A DNA stretch of 64,000 bases from Pseudomonas sp. 6D_7.1_Bac1 (GTDB lineage: Bacteria; Pseudomonadota; Gammaproteobacteria; Pseudomonadales; Pseudomonadaceae). Numbering within the stretch: position 1 is the first letter of the stretch; the number at the start of each line of letters is the position of its first letter. The DNA lies in NCBI RefSeq assembly GCF_025465945.1, contig NZ_JANLNW010000028.1, positions 28,303 through 92,302 of the forward strand, written 5' to 3'. Made by a program: the position numbers and the translations under genes. Below are positions 63,921 through 64,000 of the stretch, in pieces. The notes under the pieces were generated by a model. It did not search any database, was not told where the DNA came from, and saw only the letters and a program-made list of their open reading frames with translations.

Positions 63921-64000
<80 letters not shown>

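Overview
The window is a chromosomal segment of a Pseudomonas, most likely of the P. fluorescens group. The gene order from an HU gene through rubredoxin, ubiC-ubiA, phoB-phoR, pstSCAB-phoU, purE-purK and aspA follows the order I recall for the P. aeruginosa PA5348 to PA5429 neighbourhood. The copious REP pairs built on GTGGGAGCGAGCCTGCTCGC are also typical of fluorescent pseudomonads. This was recognised by eye; no search was run.

Positions 1-1800 hold the end of a delta-60-repeat protein cut by the window edge, a small SCP2-like protein, and a DUF6124 gene preceded by about 210 bases rich in perfect hairpins.

Positions 1936-33137, all on the minus strand, form a complete type VI secretion (T6SS) locus. 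Transcribed from right to left it reads tssA, tssB, tssC, tssE, a PAAR-metallopeptidase effector with two paralogous lipoproteins, tssF, tssG, clpV, a sigma-54 activator (sfa), a 46-residue lipoprotein (orfX), an FHA protein, tssJ, tssK, tssL, tssM, the PP2C phosphatase pppA, the kinase ppkA and vgrG. It ends with a large cell-wall effector and three exported proteins. Apart from the effector modules the order matches the P. aeruginosa HSI-II cluster. No hcp gene is present.

Two effector-immunity modules are the most interesting content. (1) The vgrG-linked effector combines a degenerate M23-like region, SH3-like repeats, an EF-hand and a C-terminal GH19 lysozyme/chitinase domain. It is followed by an SH3-tailed exported protein and two exported proteins with LprI-type (lysozyme inhibitor) domains, which suggests LprI-fold immunity to a T6SS muramidase-like toxin. 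(2) A PAAR protein with a C-terminal HEFGH zinc-metallopeptidase site lies inside the structural operon, followed by two 127-residue paralogous lipoproteins that are probably tandem immunity genes.

Positions 33790-57000 are core genome: HU, rubredoxin reductase and rubredoxin, the first two enzymes of ubiquinone synthesis, the phosphate regulon with recognisable Pho boxes before phoB, pstC and pstS, a CheY-type protein, a CorC-type protein, an M23 peptidase, an MFS transporter, a thioesterase, a mutarotase, small membrane and exported proteins, and purE-purK with a terminator-like hairpin in the purE leader.

Positions 57097-63912 contain a LysR regulator divergent from aspA, an AGCS amino-acid:sodium symporter, a type I asparaginase and an AraC-family regulator, consistent with uptake and breakdown of asparagine, aspartate and alanine. 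The last 80 bases are a poly-G/poly-C run, probably an assembly artefact entered at a REP element.
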